Below, one piece after another: positions 8,782 to 17,000 of a stretch of DNA of 64,000 bases. The position numbers were made by a program, and so were the translations under genes. The stretch is from Rhodoferax sp. (GTDB lineage: Bacteria > Pseudomonadota > Gammaproteobacteria > Burkholderiales > Burkholderiaceae_C): NCBI RefSeq assembly GCF_025354435.1, contig NZ_JANXMU010000050.1, forward strand, positions 1 to 64,000, given 5' to 3'. Under the pieces are notes generated by a model. It was given only the letters and a program-made list of their open reading frames with translations. It searched no databases and was not told where the DNA came from. Positions within the stretch are counted from its first letter, which is position 1. Every line of letters starts with the position of its first letter.

Positions 8782-9987
8782 ATGTCCGCATACATCCCCT
8801 ACGGGGTTTACTGGTCTACCCCGTTTGCCAAATGGCAGGGTTCGCTGGCCAACCTGAACGCCTTGCCACTGGCCGCCGCCGTGGGCAAGCAGGCCCTGGC
8901 GGCCCGTGGCTATGACATGGCGCAGATCGACCTGGCCATCCTGGGCTTGACCAATCCGCAAAAAGGCAGCTTCTACGGCTTGCCGTATGTCACCGGCCTG
9001 ATGGGCATTGACCGCGTGGCCGGACCCACCGTCCAGCAGGCCTGCGCCACCAGCGTGCGGGCCCTGCAAATGGCCGCGCAGGAAGTGCAGTGCGGCACCG
9101 CCACCAGCGCGCTGCTGGTGATGGCCGACCGCCAGTCCAATGGCCCGGTGGTCTACTACCCCGACCCCACGGGCACCGGCGGCTACGGCACCACCGAGCA
9201 CTGGGTGCCCGACAACATGGGCCATGACCCGTATGCCAAAAACCCCATGCTGCAAACCGGCGAAAACGTGGCCGCGCGCTACGGCATCAGCACCGCCGAG
9301 CAGCACGATCTGAAGCTGCACCGCTACGGCCAGTACCAGCAGGCGCTGGCACATGACCGCGCGTTCCAGAAGCTGTACATGGCCGATGTGCCCTTGACCG
9401 ATTCCAAGTTCCGCAAGCAAACCGGTGTGCTCAGCGCCGACGAAGGCATCTTCCCCACTACCGCCGAGGGCCTGGCCAAATTGAAGCCGGTGATGCCGGG
9501 CGGCACGGTGACCTTTGGCGGCCAAACCCACCCGGCCGACGGCAACGCCGGGGCTATCGTCACCACGCGCGACCTGGCCCGTGCCGCATCGACCAATCCG
9601 AATATCGAAGTGGAAATTTTGGGCTTTGGCCAGGCCCGCGTGGAGCCCGGCTACATGCCCATGGCCCCTTCGCCCGCCGCCTTTAACGCCCTCAAAAACG
9701 ACGGGTTGTCGATTGCCGATATCCACGCCATCAAAACCCACAACCCCTTCGCGGTGAACGACATTGCGCTGGCCCGCGACACCGGTTTTGCCTGGGAAAA
9801 GATGAACAACTATGGCAGCTCCATCATCTGGGGCCACCCGCAAGCCCCCACCGGCCTGCGCGCCATCATCGAGCTGATCGAAGAGCTGGTGTTGCGTGGC
9901 GGCGGCGTGGGCCTGTTCACCGGCTGCGCAGCGGGAGACAGCGGTTACGCCACCGTCTTACGTGTTACCGACAGCCGCAAGGGATAA
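8782..9987 (+). CDS. Thiolase family protein (first of two)
   Basis: A 401-residue thiolase-superfamily enzyme. The acylatable cysteine is seen in QQACATSVRAL, a histidine in THNPFAVND, and the second catalytic cysteine in FTGCAAGDSG. The start chosen is ATG at 8782, preceded by AAGGAAA; an in-frame upstream start at 8755 has no such site. The sequence is of the divergent group lacking the typical GHP-CxG spacing of acetyl-CoA acetyltransferases. It lies 3 bp upstream of a second thiolase, and the pair probably acts together or on successive intermediates. Cleavage of an aromatic 3-ketoacyl-CoA is inference from the operon. Confidence 0.82.
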   Translation: MSAYIPYGVYWSTPFAKWQGSLANLNALPLAAAVGKQALAARGYDMAQIDLAILGLTNPQKGSFYGLPYVTGLMGIDRVAGPTVQQACATSVRALQMAAQEVQCGTATSALLVMADRQSNGPVVYYPDPTGTGGYGTTEHWVPDNMGHDPYAKNPMLQTGENVAARYGISTAEQHDLKLHRYGQYQQALAHDRAFQKLYMADVPLTDSKFRKQTGVLSADEGIFPTTAEGLAKLKPVMPGGTVTFGGQTHPADGNAGAIVTTRDLARAASTNPNIEVEILGFGQARVEPGYMPMAPSPAAFNALKNDGLSIADIHAIKTHNPFAVNDIALARDTGFAWEKMNNYGSSIIWGHPQAPTGLRAIIELIEELVLRGGGVGLFTGCAAGDSGYATVLRVTDSRKG

Positions 9988-9990
9988 GCC

Positions 9991-11232
9991 ATGCAACACT
10001 TTTCTGCCAAGTTAGACGCGTGGATTGTGGACGGCGTGCGCACGCCGCTGGTGGACTACTGCGGCCCGCTGGGCGGTGTGTCACCCACCGACATGGGCAT
10101 CAAGGTGGCCCGCGCCGTGTTTGCCCGTAGCGGCGTGCCCGCGGCCGATGTGGATTCGGTCGTCACCGGCTCCATGGCGCACGCCGACTTCGATGCCTTT
10201 GTGCTGCCGCGCCACATCGGCCTGTACGCAGGCGTGCCCATCGCCTCGCCTTCCATCCTGGTGCAGCGCATCTGTGGCACCGGCTTCGAGCTGTTCCGCC
10301 AGGCCGCCGACCAGATCACCCTGGGCTACGCCAACCTGGCGCTGGTGGTGGGCACCGAGTCCATGACGCGCAACCCCATCGCCGCCTACACCCACCGCAG
10401 CGGCTTTAAGCTGGGCGCGCCGGTGGAGTTCAAAGACTTTTTGATCGAAGCCCTGACCGACACCGCAGGCCCGGTCACCATGATCGAGACGGCGGAGAAC
10501 TTGGCCAAAAAATACGGCATCACCCGCGCCGATGCGTATGCCGCCCTGTCGTTCGAGCGTGCCTTGAAGGCCCAGGCCGATGGTTTTCTGGCGGGCGAAA
10601 TCGTCCCTGTGACCAGCGAAAAATTCGCGTTGGACGGCTACGCCACCCGGGGCATCCAGCTGCCGCGCAAGGTGGCCCAGCTGGACCGCGACACCCATCC
10701 CCGCCCCTCGCCGCTGGAAGCCTTGGCGGGCCTGCGCACCGTCTACCCCGGCGGCGTGCAAACCGCAGGCAACAGCTCGGCCCTGGTCGATGGCGCGGTG
10801 GGCGCGCTGGTCGCCAGCGAAACGTATGTACGCCAAAACGGCTTGCAGCCGCTGGCCCGTTTGCGCGGTGCCGCTGCCGCCGGTGTGCCGCCCGAGCTGA
10901 TGGGCATCGGCCCCGCGCCCGCCATCCGCGCCCTGCTGGAGCGCTGCGGCCTGCAACTGTCGGACATCGGCTTGTTCGAGATCAAGGAGGCCCAGGGCGC
11001 GCAAACCATTGCGGTGGAGCGCGAGCTGGGCTTGGACCGCGACAAGCTGAATGTGAATGGCGGTGCGATTGCACTCGGCCACCCCCTGGCCGCTACCGGC
11101 GTGCGCCTCACCGTCACCCTGGCGCGCGAACTGCGCCGCCGCGGGCTGCGCTACGGCATCTCCAGCGCCTGCGTAGGCGGCGGCCAAGGCATGGCCTTAC
11201 TGATTGAAAACCCTGAATACCTGAAAGACTGA
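9991..11232 (+). CDS. Thiolase, acetyl-CoA acetyltransferase type
   Basis: A 413-residue thiolase. The nucleophilic cysteine lies in VQRICGTGFE, the GHP motif in GGAIALGHPLAATG, and the C-terminal catalytic cysteine in SACVGGGQGMA, matching the degradative thiolase pattern. It would cleave a 3-ketoacyl-CoA with CoA to give acetyl-CoA and the shortened acyl-CoA. It is the second gene of the rightward operon; the damaged CoA-transferase gene starts 1 bp after its stop. All catalytic residues are intact, in contrast to the genes next to it. Confidence 0.88.
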   Translation: MQHFSAKLDAWIVDGVRTPLVDYCGPLGGVSPTDMGIKVARAVFARSGVPAADVDSVVTGSMAHADFDAFVLPRHIGLYAGVPIASPSILVQRICGTGFELFRQAADQITLGYANLALVVGTESMTRNPIAAYTHRSGFKLGAPVEFKDFLIEALTDTAGPVTMIETAENLAKKYGITRADAYAALSFERALKAQADGFLAGEIVPVTSEKFALDGYATRGIQLPRKVAQLDRDTHPRPSPLEALAGLRTVYPGGVQTAGNSSALVDGAVGALVASETYVRQNGLQPLARLRGAAAAGVPPELMGIGPAPAIRALLERCGLQLSDIGLFEIKEAQGAQTIAVERELGLDRDKLNVNGGAIALGHPLAATGVRLTVTLARELRRRGLRYGISSACVGGGQGMALLIENPEYLKD

Positions 11233-11233
11233 C

Positions 11234-12813
11234 ATGCAAATCATCACCGCCGCCCAAGCAGGCGCACTCATCCAAGACAACGCCACCTCTTCCTGGGCGG
11301 CCTGGCCGTCTCCAGCCTACCCGAGGAGGTGCTCAAAGGCGTGGAGCAAACGTTCTTGAACACCGGCCACCCGCGCAACGTCACCACCTGGGCCTGTGGG
11401 GCCATGGGTAACAGCAAGGACGCAGGCATGGTCCACTTTGCCCACCCCGGCATGATCAAGCGCACCATCGCAGGCCACTTCGGCCAGACCGGGGCTGAGA
11501 TGATGAAGATGGTGTTTGCGGGCGAGGTCGAGGCCTACAACTTCCCGCAGGGCAGCCTGTCGCACCTCACCCGCCACATCGCCAGCCGCAGCCCCGGCCT
11601 GCTGACCAAGGTGGGCCTGGGCACCTTTGTGGACCCGCGCATCGAAGGCGGCAAGCTCAACAGCCAGTCTACCGAAGACCTGGTCAAGCTGGTCGAATTT
11701 GCGGGCGAAGAATGGCTGTTTTACCCCTGCCCGAAGATCGACGTGGCCATCATCCGCGGCACGCTGGCCGATGAAAACGGCAACATCACGCTGGACAAAG
11801 AGGGCGTGCTGCTGGAGCAGATCAATATCGCCCACGCGGCCAAGGCCTGCGGCGGCATCGTCATCGCCCAGGTGGAGCGCATCGTGCAAGCGGGCAGCCT
11901 GCACCCCAAGGCGGTGAAGATCCCCGGTGTGTCGGTGGACTACGTGGTGGTCAGCCAGCCTGAGAACCACATGCAGACCATCGCCACCCAGTTCAACCCT
12001 GCGTTCTGCGGCGACGTGCGCGTGCCGCTCAATTCGCTGGAGCCCATGGCGCTGGACGAGCGCAAAGTCATCGCCCGCCGCACCGCCATGGAACTCAAGC
12101 CCGGTGCCGTCACCAACCTCGGGATCGGCATCCCCGCCGGAGTGCCGTCGGTGGCGGCGGAAGAGGGCGTGTCCGACCAACTGACCTTGAGCGTAGAGAG
12201 CGGCATCACCAGCGGCATCCCCGCGCAGCTGGGCGACTTCGGCGTGGTCTACAACGCCGAGGCCATCATCGAGCAGTCGCTGCAGTTCGACTTCTACGAC
12301 GGCGGCGGCCTGGATGCCAGCTTCCTGGGCCTGGCCCAGGCCGACAACTGGGGCAACGTCAACGTGAGCAAGTTCAATGGCCGCCCGGTCGGCTGCGGCG
12401 GCTTCGTCAACATCACCCGCTCCACCAAGAAGCTGGTGTTCTGCGGCACCTTCACCGCCGGTGGCCTGCAGGTGCAAGCGGCTGACGGCCAGCTCACCAT
12501 CGTCCAAGAGGGCAAGTCGCGCAAGTTCATCGAAAAGGTTGAGCAAATCACCTTTAACGGCCATGACGCCGCCCTGCGCCAGCAAGAAGTGTTGTTCGTC
12601 ACCGAGCGCGCCGTGTTCCAGCTCACCACCGAAGGCCTGGAACTGACCGAAATTGCCCCCGGCGTGGATTTGGAGCGCGATGTGCTGGCGCACATGGGCT
12701 TCAAGCCGATCATGAAGAACGTCAAGACCATGGACGCGGGGCTGTTCAGCGCGCAGTGGGGGGGCTGGCGAAGGCGATGGCGGCCAAGGCTGTGCAGCTG
12801 CAGTAGGGTCTGA
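11234..12813 (+). pseudogene. Acyl-CoA:acetate/3-ketoacid CoA-transferase with two frameshifts
   Basis: The natural start is ATG 11234, giving MQIITAAQAGALIQDNAT. A missing base near 11288 then shifts the frame; the remaining family sequence (FLGGLAVSSLPEEVLKG) continues in the next frame from 11290. An open frame can be called only from GTG 11329 (494 residues), which lacks the N-terminus. Near the 3' end a run of seven G (about 12758-12764), where eight would keep frame, replaces the expected tail (LAKAMAAKAVQLQ, stop TAG at 12804) with an arginine-rich tail ending at TGA 12811. The glutamate of LSVESGITSG matches the catalytic residue of family I CoA-transferases. The family moves CoA between acetate and acyl groups. 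It is either decayed or affected by two sequencing errors. Confidence 0.82.
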
Positions 12814-12841
12814 GGTGGTCAGGGTTTCGGGTTGCGTGGTT

Positions 12842-12906
12842 TGCTATCAAAAATATAGCGTATGGTGCAGGTAATATTTGCGCTAGCGGCCTATTTTTTA
12901 TAAATT
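12842..12906 (+). repeat. Copy 3 of the ~65 bp intergenic repeat
   Basis: Reads TGCTATCAAAAATATAGC...ATTTGCGCTAGCGGCC with a T-rich tail. It fills the gap between the CoA-transferase and the PPC-domain gene, and the start codon of the latter (12909) follows within three bases, so the repeat supplies its whole leader. Confidence 0.73.
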
Positions 12907-12908
12907 CC

Positions 12909-13328
12909 ATGCAAATCCTCCCCCTCCGCCTCACCCCTGGCCAAGACCTGCGCCAGGCCCTGGAAGCCGCCGTGCGCAGCCAAAACTGCCAGGCGGCCTT
13001 TGTGCTCTCGGGCATCGGCAGCCTGTCCACCGCCGGTCTGCGTTTCGCCGGGGCGGAGCAGCCGCAGCGGCTGGTGGGGGACATGGAAATCCTCAGTCTG
13101 TCGGGCACGGTGGCGTTTGACGGGGAGCGCAGCAGTTCGCACCTGCACATGGCGCTGTCCACCGCGACCGGGGCGGTGCTGGGCGGGCATGTGGCGGCGG
13201 GCTACACCGTGCGGACCACGGCGGAGGTGCTGCTGGCGCTGTTGCCCGAATGAGCGTTTACGCGCGAGTTGGATGTGGCAACGGGGTATGACGAACTGGT
13301 GGTGCGGGGGCGATCGGGCCACGCTTGA
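12909..13328 (+). pseudogene. PPC/DUF296-domain protein with premature TGA
   Basis: The open part (114 residues, 12909-13253) is a PPC/DUF296 domain: GSLSTAGLRFAG and the metal-binding-like HLHMAL segment. After TGA at 13251-13253 the same frame continues for 24 codons to TGA 13326-13328 and still encodes the family's closing sequence (AFTRELDVATGYDELVVR). The full frame of about 138 residues matches the usual length of single-domain bacterial PPC proteins. A TGG-to-TGA change is the simplest explanation. Function in bacteria is poorly known; plant relatives bind DNA through an added AT-hook, absent here. No ribosome site is seen because repeat copy 3 lies directly upstream. Confidence 0.72.
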
Positions 13329-13378
13329 TTTCAAGCCCAGACGCTGCACGGTGCTTGCATTTTTCGTTGGTTTTAGCT

Positions 13379-13399
13379 ATATTCTTGAATCGCGAATAT
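13379..13399. promoter_or_regulatory. Inverted repeat upstream of the wHTH/AbiEii-like pair
   Basis: ATATTC-N9-GAATAT lies 7 bp upstream of the ATG of the helix-turn-helix gene. Overlap with the translation start suits autorepression, as known for toxin-antitoxin operons. This is inference from position and symmetry only. Confidence 0.4.
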
Positions 13400-13405
13400 T
13401 GAATA

Positions 13406-14068
13406 ATGCAACTCAAACCGCAAGATTTTTTAGTGGCCCTCAAGCTGGTGTCGTGGGCTGACCAACGGTGGACATATGCCAGTCTGGCACTCGCTCTTGG
13501 CTTGAGTGCTTCCGAGGCGCACGCTTGTGTGAAACGGGGCTTGCACGCGGGGCTGTTGCTGGACAACCGGGTGTTTGCTTTGCCCGAAGCACCGCTTGGG
13601 GTACGGGAGCCAAAGGCTGTTTATTTATTGCCAAAACGCTCCCGGCGTGCGCCGCCTGGGGCGGTGGCCGATGCGGCGGCGGGTAACCCGGCCCGCGCCC
13701 ACCCGCGTAATTTGGCGGAATTTGCGCTGCATGGGGCCAAATATGCGTTTGCTGCCGACACCTTTGGCCCCACGGTGGGCGTGCCCACCAGCCACAGCGC
13801 ACCGGCATTTGCCGGGGTGTTCGCGCCGGGATCCGACGACTACGTGTGGCCCCACCCGGAGGGCAGCGTACGCGGCACGGGGCTGGTGCCCCTGCATCCC
13901 AGTGTTCCGTATGCTGCCATGCAGGATGCGCGCTTGTACGAGATGCTGGCACTGTTTGATGCCCTGCGCATTGGCCGTGCGCGTGAGCGGGGCATGGCGG
14001 CGCTGCGTTTGCCCGTCTTGATCCATCCGCCGCATGCGGGCAAGACTGGGGCCAGCACGCATGGCTAA
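13406..14068 (+). CDS. Putative winged-helix protein, partner of an AbiEii-like gene
   Basis: A 220-residue protein of unknown function. Residues roughly 20-55 (WTYASLALALGLSASEAHACVKRGL) look like a winged helix-turn-helix: a helix, a turn and a recognition helix followed by a short hairpin (DNRVFAL). The central part is basic and the C-terminal half (LHPSVPYAAMQDARLYEML onward) has no domain I recognise. Its stop overlaps the following nucleotidyltransferase start by 8 bp, so the two are co-translated. This arrangement resembles type IV AbiE systems, in which the first gene is a winged-helix autorepressor/antitoxin. The assignment is inference; a plain regulator is possible. Confidence 0.55.
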   Translation: MQLKPQDFLVALKLVSWADQRWTYASLALALGLSASEAHACVKRGLHAGLLLDNRVFALPEAPLGVREPKAVYLLPKRSRRAPPGAVADAAAGNPARAHPRNLAEFALHGAKYAFAADTFGPTVGVPTSHSAPAFAGVFAPGSDDYVWPHPEGSVRGTGLVPLHPSVPYAAMQDARLYEMLALFDALRIGRARERGMAALRLPVLIHPPHAGKTGASTHG

Positions 14069-14755
14069 TCCCAATCTGGGTCTGTTGATCGCCATGGCGC
14101 AAGCATTGGGGCCGTTGCGTGAGCGCGTGGTGTTTGTCGGGGGCTGCGCGACCGGGCTGTTGATGAGCCAGCCTGCCTTGGCGGACATTCGCCCCACGGA
14201 GGATGTGGATGCGATTGTGGAAGTCACCACTTTGGCGGGCTACCACCTGGTTACCGAAGAGCTTGTTGCCAGAGGTTTCCGCCAGACCATGAAAACAACA
14301 CACCACCATTTCGGTGGTTTTGGCAGCGCATGCAATTGGATTTGGTGCCCTTGGATGAGAAGGTGATGGGCTTTGCCAACCCCTGGTACCGCGCGGGTTT
14401 TGAGGCTGCGGTGCGTGCCGAGCCCGAGCCAGGCTTGTGGCTGCGCCATCTATCGGCGCCGTATTTCCTGGCCACCAAGTTCGAGGCATTCAAAGACCGC
14501 GGGCAGGACGATGTCTACCTGAGCCACGATCTCGAGGACATCATCACGGTGGTGGATGGCCGGGTGGAGGTGGTGGCAGAGCTGGCCGTGGCAGCAGCCG
14601 ATGTGCGCAGGTTTGTCGTCAGCCAAGTGGGTGCGTTGCTGGCGCACCCAGAGTTTTTGAACGCATTACCGGGCATCGTCACGCACAGCACGCGTACGGG
14701 TCTGGTGCTGCAGCGGCTCCAGTCCATCGCAACTTTGGCCCTTGCAGGCCCATAA
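14061..14755 (+). pseudogene. AbiEii-like nucleotidyltransferase, frameshifted
   Basis: From ATG 14061 the product shows a nucleotidyltransferase start: VVFVGGCATGLLM followed by RPTEDVDAIVEV, the GG...D-x-D signature of the AbiEii/AbiGii toxin fold. The frame is lost near 14284: one base is missing after CGCCAG, and restoring it joins this part to the downstream frame, which reads RMQLDLVPLDEKV, then LSAPYFLATKFEAFKDRG and SHDLEDIITVVDG, all typical of the family. The full product would be about 231 residues. As it stands the first frame stops at 14366. The protein would be an NTP-transferase toxin or tRNA/protein-modifying enzyme; it is probably inactive. Confidence 0.7.
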
Positions 14756-14768
14756 CCCCCCCTCCACT

Positions 14769-15116
14769 ATGACCACCATCCCCTCCCTGACCCAAGCCCT
14801 GCGCGACTTCGCTGCGGCGCGCGACTGGGCGCAATTCCATTCGCCCAAGAACCTGGCTGCTGCGCTGAGCGTGGAGGCGGCCGAGTTGCTGGAGCACTTT
14901 CAGTGGCTGACCGAAGACCAAAGCCGCAGCCTTCCAGCGCCGCAAAAAGCCGAAGTCGCCGTCGAGGCGGCCGACGTGCTGCTGTACCTGCTGCAGCTCT
15001 GTGACAAGCTGGACATCGACTTGCTGGAATCCGCGCGGCGCAAGATGCTGGTGAATGCCGAGAAGTACCCGGTCGCCACTGCGCGCGGCTCCTGCCAGAA
15101 GTACTCGGCAGATTGA
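14769..15116 (+). CDS. MazG-like nucleotide pyrophosphohydrolase
   Basis: A 115-residue all-alpha NTP pyrophosphohydrolase of the MazG/RS21-C6 (dCTP pyrophosphatase-like) type. The metal-binding motif is seen as SVEAAELLEHF (ExxE) and EAADVLLYLLQLCD (ExxD), and the tail contains the typical KYPVATARGSCQKY segment. It would hydrolyse (d)NTPs, probably non-canonical ones, to the monophosphate and pyrophosphate. The start is ATG 14769; an upstream in-frame start at 14742 overlaps the preceding gene. It follows the AbiEii-like gene by 13 bp, but a shared function is not evident. Confidence 0.87.
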   Translation: MTTIPSLTQALRDFAAARDWAQFHSPKNLAAALSVEAAELLEHFQWLTEDQSRSLPAPQKAEVAVEAADVLLYLLQLCDKLDIDLLESARRKMLVNAEKYPVATARGSCQKYSAD

Positions 15117-15150
15117 GCGCTGGCAGGCGCGCTGTACGCCAAAGGCTAAT

Positions 15151-15217
15151 TGCTCCTGAAAATATAGCTACTAGCGTAGGTATTACATACGTTAGAGGCC
15201 TATTTTCTTTAAAATTT
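15151..15217 (+). repeat. Copy 4 of the ~65 bp intergenic repeat
   Basis: Reads TGCTCCTGAAAATATAGC, then CTAGCGTA-N9-TACGTTAG (a near-perfect stem with one G-T wobble), then AGGCC and a T-rich tail. It lies between the convergent mazG-like and chemoreceptor genes. Confidence 0.75.
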
Positions 15218-15269
15218 AACCTGCCGGATTAACCGAAGTAAAAACGCAAAAAGGCGCGAAAAGGTGCGT

Positions 15270-16907
15270 TCAGGCCAGTTGCAGCTTCTTTCGGGCCGTG
15301 ATTTTTTGCGGTGCGGCGTAGGCAGTGGGTGCGCCCAGCTTGAAGGTGTCCACCAGCTGCGTGAGGTGGGTGGCCTGGGTTTTCAGGCTCTCCGCGGCCG
15401 CGGCAGATTGTTCGACCAGGGCGGCGTTTTGCTGGGTCATCTGGTCCAGCTCGGCCACCGAGATGCTGACCAGGCCGATGCGCTCCGACTGGTCGGACGC
15501 GGTGGCGGTGATCTCACCAATGATGTGCGATACGCGCTGCACCGAGCCGACGATTTCGGCCATGGTCTGGCCCGCGTGGGCCACCAGGTGCGAGCCGGCA
15601 TCCACGCGGTCCACGCTGGCGGCGATCAGCACCTTGATTTCTTTGGCGGCCTCAGCCGAGCGACCTGCCAGATTGCGCACTTCACTGGCCACCACGGCAA
15701 AGCCCCGGCCTTGTTCCCCGGCGCGGGCGGCTTCCACAGCCGCATTCAGCGCCAGGATATTGGTCTGGAAGGCAATACCGTCAATGACACCAATGATGTC
15801 GGCAATTTTCTGGGAGCTGGTGTTGATCTCGTCCATGGTGCGCACCACCTGGGCCACTACCTGGCCGCCCCGAGCGGCGACTTCGGCGGCGGATGAGGCC
15901 AGCTGGTTGGCCTGCCGGGCGGCATCGGCGGATTGCTTGACGATGCCGGTCAGCTCTTCCATCGACACGGCGGTTTGTTGCAGGTTGGCGGCGGTGTGCT
16001 CGGTGCGCTGGCTCAGGTCCAGGTTGCCGTGGGCGATTTCTACCGCGGCGGTGTTGACGTTTTGCGTGGTGTCGCGCAGATGGGCCATGGTGCTGGCCCA
16101 GCGGCTGCGCATGCTTTCCAGGCGGCGTAGCAATTGGCCGGTTTCGTCGTGGCTGGCGGATTCGATGGCGTGCGACAGGTCGCCTCCGGCCATGCGGTCG
16201 GCTTCTTCGACGGCGCGGCGCAGCGGCAGCTTGACGGAGCGGGTGATGAACCAGGCGGCTGCTATGCCGAAGCTGATGGCCAGGCAGGCCACGATCAACA
16301 GTACCTGGATGCCGCGGTTGGCCTGCTGCACCACATCAGCCTGGTTGTCCGTGATCTGCTGGGACACCTTGTGCTGCAGCTGGTCGATGGTGCTGAGCCA
16401 GGTGTCTTGCGACACGCTCCAGGCTTCCAGGTTGGTACGCAGTTCCAGGCGGATGAGCACGGCAATGTCTTGCACTGCGCCCGCAGAGCCCGCTTTTTCC
16501 ACCGCCGACTGGAACATCGCCGAGGCATCTTTGCGGGCAGCGTCCAGGCTGGCCAGCAGCGTCTTCTCGCCGTCGGCATCGGCGCGCTGGATGAACTGTT
16601 GTGACAGTGCGTCGTAACGGGTGTAGGCGCTGGTCAGGCGTTGGTATTCTTTTTCCAGATCTTCGGGCGTGGTCAGGATGCCCAGGTTGCGTATGGACAT
16701 GGCGATCTGGTTGACCTGCTGCTTCATTTGCCCGACCAGCTCCACCTTGGGGCTGAGTTCGTCGCGGATAACGGTGACGCGGTGCCGGGTGTTGTACATG
16801 CTCACCAGCGAGACCGCCGTGATGACGGCCAACAGGCAGACCATCACGCCGAAGCCGATGGACAGGCGGCGGGAAATGCTGGTGTGTCCCATAAAAGGTA
16901 GGTGCAT
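15270..16907 (-). CDS. Methyl-accepting chemotaxis protein
   Basis: A 545-residue chemoreceptor when started at ATG 16907 (ATG 16892, five codons later, and ATG 16943 are alternatives; none has a clear ribosome site). It has TM1 (about 17-37), a periplasmic four-helix-type sensor of some 160 residues, TM2 (VLLIVACLAISFGIAAAW), a HAMP domain and the cytoplasmic signalling hairpin. The hairpin tip reads GIAFQTNILALNAAVEAARAGEQGRGFAVVASEVRNLA, shown here only as a landmark for the conserved tip. No CheR/CheB-tethering pentapeptide is seen at the C-terminus (ends RKKLQLA). The ligand is unknown; it lies beside a TRAP transporter operon but is separated from it by a terminator. Confidence 0.93.
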   Translation of the reverse strand: MHLPFMGHTSISRRLSIGFGVMVCLLAVITAVSLVSMYNTRHRVTVIRDELSPKVELVGQMKQQVNQIAMSIRNLGILTTPEDLEKEYQRLTSAYTRYDALSQQFIQRADADGEKTLLASLDAARKDASAMFQSAVEKAGSAGAVQDIAVLIRLELRTNLEAWSVSQDTWLSTIDQLQHKVSQQITDNQADVVQQANRGIQVLLIVACLAISFGIAAAWFITRSVKLPLRRAVEEADRMAGGDLSHAIESASHDETGQLLRRLESMRSRWASTMAHLRDTTQNVNTAAVEIAHGNLDLSQRTEHTAANLQQTAVSMEELTGIVKQSADAARQANQLASSAAEVAARGGQVVAQVVRTMDEINTSSQKIADIIGVIDGIAFQTNILALNAAVEAARAGEQGRGFAVVASEVRNLAGRSAEAAKEIKVLIAASVDRVDAGSHLVAHAGQTMAEIVGSVQRVSHIIGEITATASDQSERIGLVSISVAELDQMTQQNAALVEQSAAAAESLKTQATHLTQLVDTFKLGAPTAYAAPQKITARKKLQLA

Positions 16908-16967
16908 AGTCAAGAAAGAAAAAAGGGGGGGCCGGGGCGGCAAGGGTGGGGCTTGTGGCCCAACAAA

Positions 16968-16989
16968 AAGGGCTGCAAAAGCAGCCCTT
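16968..16989 (-). terminator. Rho-independent terminator of the TRAP operon
   Basis: A perfect 9 bp stem AAGGGCTGC/GCAGCCCTT with a 4-base loop, followed on the minus strand by a T run. It lies 12 bp beyond the stop of the large TRAP permease gene and ends that transcript before the chemoreceptor gene. Confidence 0.88.
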
Positions 16990-17000
16990 GGGGATCACCG

